NCBI GenBank assembly: GCA_002730475.1
Contig: PCAG01000002.1
Coordinates: forward strand, 45,879 to 90,980
Direction: 5' to 3'
Origin: Spirochaetales bacterium
GTDB lineage: Bacteria > Desulfobacterota_D > UBA1144
DNA length: 45,102 nt
The notes beneath the pieces are model-generated. The model made no database searches, was not told the origin of the DNA, and saw only the letters and a program-made list of their open reading frames with translations. This document shows positions 42,736-45,102 of the stretch, in pieces. Position 1 is the stretch's first letter, and each line of letters starts with the position of its first letter. The position numbers and the translations under genes were made by a program.

Positions 42736-43830
42736 TTGAAATACAAATTACGAATAAAGCAATCTCTAAAGAATTTTAATTCTTATGTTCCGGATGAAAT
42801 TGATTTTTTATTTAGGTTAAATGCCAACGAGTCTCCGTTTGATGATACGGAAAATATATTAAGAAACTTATATAGAAAAAATAATCGGAGATACTTACAG
42901 TCGAACTCCATTAATAGATATCCGGATCCAATTCAAAAAGATTTAAGAAAAAAAGTTAGCAGCTTCCATGGAGTTAATCAGAATCAAATTGTGTTTGGAA
43001 ATGGTTCTGATGAATTAATTCTATACTTACTTCTTGTTCTTACGGGAAGAACGTCTAAGGTCATGTATTTGGAGCCAAGCTTTTCTATGTATAAAATTCT
43101 TACAGCAGCAGTTGGATTAAAAGGAATTAAAGTAGAACTTAATAAAAATTTTCAAATTGATATTGCAAATATGATTTCCAAAATCCGCAAAGACGATCCT
43201 GATTTAATCTTTATACCAACTCCAAATAATCCAACTGGAAACTCTTTCGACCCTGATGATATAAAGAAAATTATCAAAACATCAAAGGGATTGGTTATTA
43301 TTGATGAGGCTTATGCTGATTATTCAACCCAGTCCTATTTCCCATTACTAAAAAAGAACGAGAATCTTTTAATAATGAGAACAATGTCAAAAATTGGATT
43401 CGCCTCCTTAAGATTAGGGTACTTGGTTGGAGATAAAAAAATTATTAATGAGATTAACAAAATACGCTTACCTTATAATATATCTACACTGTCGCAAGTG
43501 ATAGCATCTGATTATTTTGTTAATCAACAATTATCAAAACAAAAAATTACCATAATTAAGAAAGAAAGAATAAAGTTAATGGATTTTCTTAATAAGTTTT
43601 CCAAGGTCCAAACATTTGAATCTGATTCAAATTTTATATTGATTCGACTTAAAGAATCCAAATCTTTAAATAATTTTCTAAGAAAGAATAATATTATTGT
43701 TAGAAGTTTCGATTCTCATAAAAGGCTGCAGAATTGTTTAAGGCTCACCGTGGGATTGCCCAGCGAAAACAAGAAGCTAATGTCCACTTTTTCTAAGTTT
43801 ATAAAAAAAAGTACCAAGAAAAAATACTAA
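42736..43830 (+). CDS. hisC: Histidinol-phosphate aminotransferase
   Basis: 364-residue class II aminotransferase using PLP, which makes histidinol phosphate from imidazole acetol phosphate. LNANESPFD, NRYPDP, FGNGSDELI and IPTPNNPTGN are family motifs. IDEAYADYS carries the PLP ring Asp, and the Schiff-base lysine is K219 in TMSKIGFASLRLGYL. The start is TTG, directly after the hisD TAA. The C-terminus is a Lys-rich tail (KFIKKSTKKKY) whose last 54 nt overlap the 3' end of lnt on the other strand. Confidence 0.96.
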   Translation: MKYKLRIKQSLKNFNSYVPDEIDFLFRLNANESPFDDTENILRNLYRKNNRRYLQSNSINRYPDPIQKDLRKKVSSFHGVNQNQIVFGNGSDELILYLLLVLTGRTSKVMYLEPSFSMYKILTAAVGLKGIKVELNKNFQIDIANMISKIRKDDPDLIFIPTPNNPTGNSFDPDDIKKIIKTSKGLVIIDEAYADYSTQSYFPLLKKNENLLIMRTMSKIGFASLRLGYLVGDKKIINEINKIRLPYNISTLSQVIASDYFVNQQLSKQKITIIKKERIKLMDFLNKFSKVQTFESDSNFILIRLKESKSLNNFLRKNNIIVRSFDSHKRLQNCLRLTVGLPSENKKLMSTFSKFIKKSTKKKY

Positions 43831-45102
43831 AATGATGTAATAAAACCAATTTATCAATCCGTGGTATTTAGTATAAAAACTTTTCTCTTCTAATAATTCA
43901 ACCTTTTCGTTTAAGAAACCTTTCTTGTTCATATCTATTTGTTTGACTATCAATCCGTTGGGATTAACAATTGCGCTGATTCCAGTCTTCGCTGACCGTA
44001 TTAAATATTTCCTATTTTCTATAGCTCTTGGAATCGCAAGCATTAAATGCTGGTAAGAAGCTAATGAATCTCCATACCATTCATCATTTGTAATATTAAT
44101 TAAGATTTTGGATCCACGTTGTGATAGCAGGATAGAGTTTTCCTCGAACAAATCTTCATAACAAATAACCACTCCAATTTTATTTTCTCTATTAAGCAGA
44201 AGGGGTTTGATTTCCCCTTCTCTTAATGGGACGAACGAGTCATAAATAGGAATTATCTTTGAAATTATGGCACTAAATGGATAATATTCTCCGAATACCA
44301 TGAGCTTGCTCTTGAAGTATTTACTTACTATATTGATTTTTTCATCAACCAAAATCGCGGCATTATGATAGCCTTCCTTGTTTTGATATATTGATCCAAA
44401 AAGGATAAATTTACTTTTTATTTGGAATTTTCTTGCGAAATTTTTTCTAAAATTTAACGAATCTTTTTTATTAAAAATGTCTACTCTATCAAGAGAGCTT
44501 TCGGGCCAAATAGTCAAAAAAGTATCTTCTTTAATTGCACTATTGATGTTAACTAAATCATCTAAATCTTTATCGGGTTGAATTACAGCAACCGATATTG
44601 TGCCAGGTCCGATTTCTCTTTCTGGGTAATTACTAATTAGTAATTTACCCGAGAAAAACATCCCAACAAAGAAGATTAGAGAAATATAAAACAATCTTAT
44701 ATTTTTCTTAAATACTAACTCGTATATTGCTATATTGGCTAACAAGACAAAGATGCTTAATATGTTTAAGCCGAAATACGAAACTAGTTGAGATAGTTCA
44801 TTAAATAATATTTGAGTATTACCTAACTTGTAAGGAAATACTCTTGGAAAAAATTTTTCTAAAACGATATAAAAAAAGATAATAAAACCATATCGATAAA
44901 ATTTTCTGGTTTTTTTCGCTATTGTTAATTTAAGTGCGTAAAAAATTATTATATAAAAGATTGATTCATATAGAGAATAAGCAAGATGGATTACGAAAGA
45001 GGGTATAAGCCCGGCACCACTTAGACGATGAATAGTTTCGGTCATCCAATAGAGTCCAAAAAATGTCGAGAAAGTTCCGAATAGAAGACCAAGATGAATT
45101 GG
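43777..45102 (-). CDS. lnt: Apolipoprotein N-acyltransferase, 5' end outside window
   Basis: Inner-membrane enzyme that adds the third acyl chain to lipoproteins. The reading frame stays open to the window edge: residues before the Met at 45045 read LGLLFGTFSTFFGLYW, a typical first helix of Lnt, so the gene begins further upstream. About 441 residues are visible: several helices, then a nitrilase domain with the catalytic Glu in TIWPESSLD, Lys in KSKLMVFGEYYPF and Cys in GVVICYEDLFEE, then a final helix. The last 17 residues, in that helix, are encoded antisense to the hisC 3' end. The presence of Lnt indicates a Gram-negative (diderm) envelope. Confidence 0.94.
   Translation of the reverse strand, partial: PIHLGLLFGTFSTFFGLYWMTETIHRLSGAGLIPSFVIHLAYSLYESIFYIIIFYALKLTIAKKTRKFYRYGFIIFFYIVLEKFFPRVFPYKLGNTQILFNELSQLVSYFGLNILSIFVLLANIAIYELVFKKNIRLFYISLIFFVGMFFSGKLLISNYPEREIGPGTISVAVIQPDKDLDDLVNINSAIKEDTFLTIWPESSLDRVDIFNKKDSLNFRKNFARKFQIKSKFILFGSIYQNKEGYHNAAILVDEKINIVSKYFKSKLMVFGEYYPFSAIISKIIPIYDSFVPLREGEIKPLLLNRENKIGVVICYEDLFEENSILLSQRGSKILINITNDEWYGDSLASYQHLMLAIPRAIENRKYLIRSAKTGISAIVNPNGLIVKQIDMNKKGFLNEKVELLEEKSFYTKYHGLINWFYYIILVFFLGTFFYKLRKSGH

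Noticed and set aside
1..45102. CRISPR arrays, insertion sequences, prophage or toxin-antitoxin genes
   Set aside because: No periodic repeats, transposase or integrase motifs, terminal inverted repeats or paired small ORFs were seen; nearly every gene is housekeeping.

Overview
The window is a 45 kb piece of an AT-rich, tightly packed bacterial chromosome. The organism is Gram-negative in envelope (apolipoprotein N-acyltransferase, a SurA-like chaperone, TatC) and aerobic (a caa3-type cytochrome oxidase operon with SCO and heme A biosynthesis). It makes its own amino acids, purines and NAD. The tRNA-Val - thrS - infC - rpmI - rplT order, mfd beside a SurA-like gene and a type A RNase P RNA suggest a Deltaproteobacteria-like or related proteobacterial lineage, possibly a streamlined marine one. 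That placement is inference; no marker in the window settles it. I see no phage, IS element, CRISPR array or restriction system.

Layout. 1-1242: 3' part of a rhodanese and a SufU/IscU-type scaffold. 1314-2651: a poorly known nitroreductase-like protein. 2654-6367 (minus): TatC, a double-hotdog MaoC-like protein and an acyl-CoA ligase. 6473-10562: serA-hisZ-purA, joined by 1-nt stop/start overlaps behind a near-consensus promoter. 10566-12460 (minus): purC and a Na+/Ca2+ exchanger-family protein. 12563-15659: tRNA-Val, thrS, infC (apparent AUA start), rpmI, rplT. 15660-16004: a gap holding a minus-strand reading frame for a small secreted Cys protein with no start codon. 16005-20409: glycine cleavage system gcvT-gcvH-gcvP. 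20412-30676 (minus): a seven-gene run, S41 protease - orphan OppB-type permease - truA - FAH-family enzyme - leuB - mfd - SurA-like isomerase, with overlaps or gaps of 13 nt or less. 30714-33581: nadE and tyrS. 33583-35149 (minus): tRNA(CAT), zinc-ribbon coiled-coil protein, RNase HI, RNase P RNA. 35296-41388: sco1-coxBACD-ctaA-ctaB behind a perfect TTGACA/TATAAT promoter. 41434-43830: hisD-hisC. 43777-45102 (minus): lnt, its 5' end outside the window.

Two themes run across the region. First, compaction: every tail-to-tail junction is 3 bp or less or overlapping, and I found no convincing intrinsic terminator. Second, initiation: several first-in-unit genes (nadE, S41 protease, tyrS, hisD, gcvT, perhaps tatC) have a -10 box ending 6-9 nt before the start codon and no Shine-Dalgarno sequence, which predicts leaderless mRNAs, while genes with longer leaders carry GGAGG-like sites. 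Two mRNAs (thrS and the zinc-ribbon gene) begin only 12-13 nt after a tRNA.

Most of the window is housekeeping. I did not find a clear new defence or mobile system. The items most worth follow-up are the leaderless pattern, the AUA start of infC, the start-less small secreted ORF, the nitroreductase-like protein and the orphan permease in the mfd operon.
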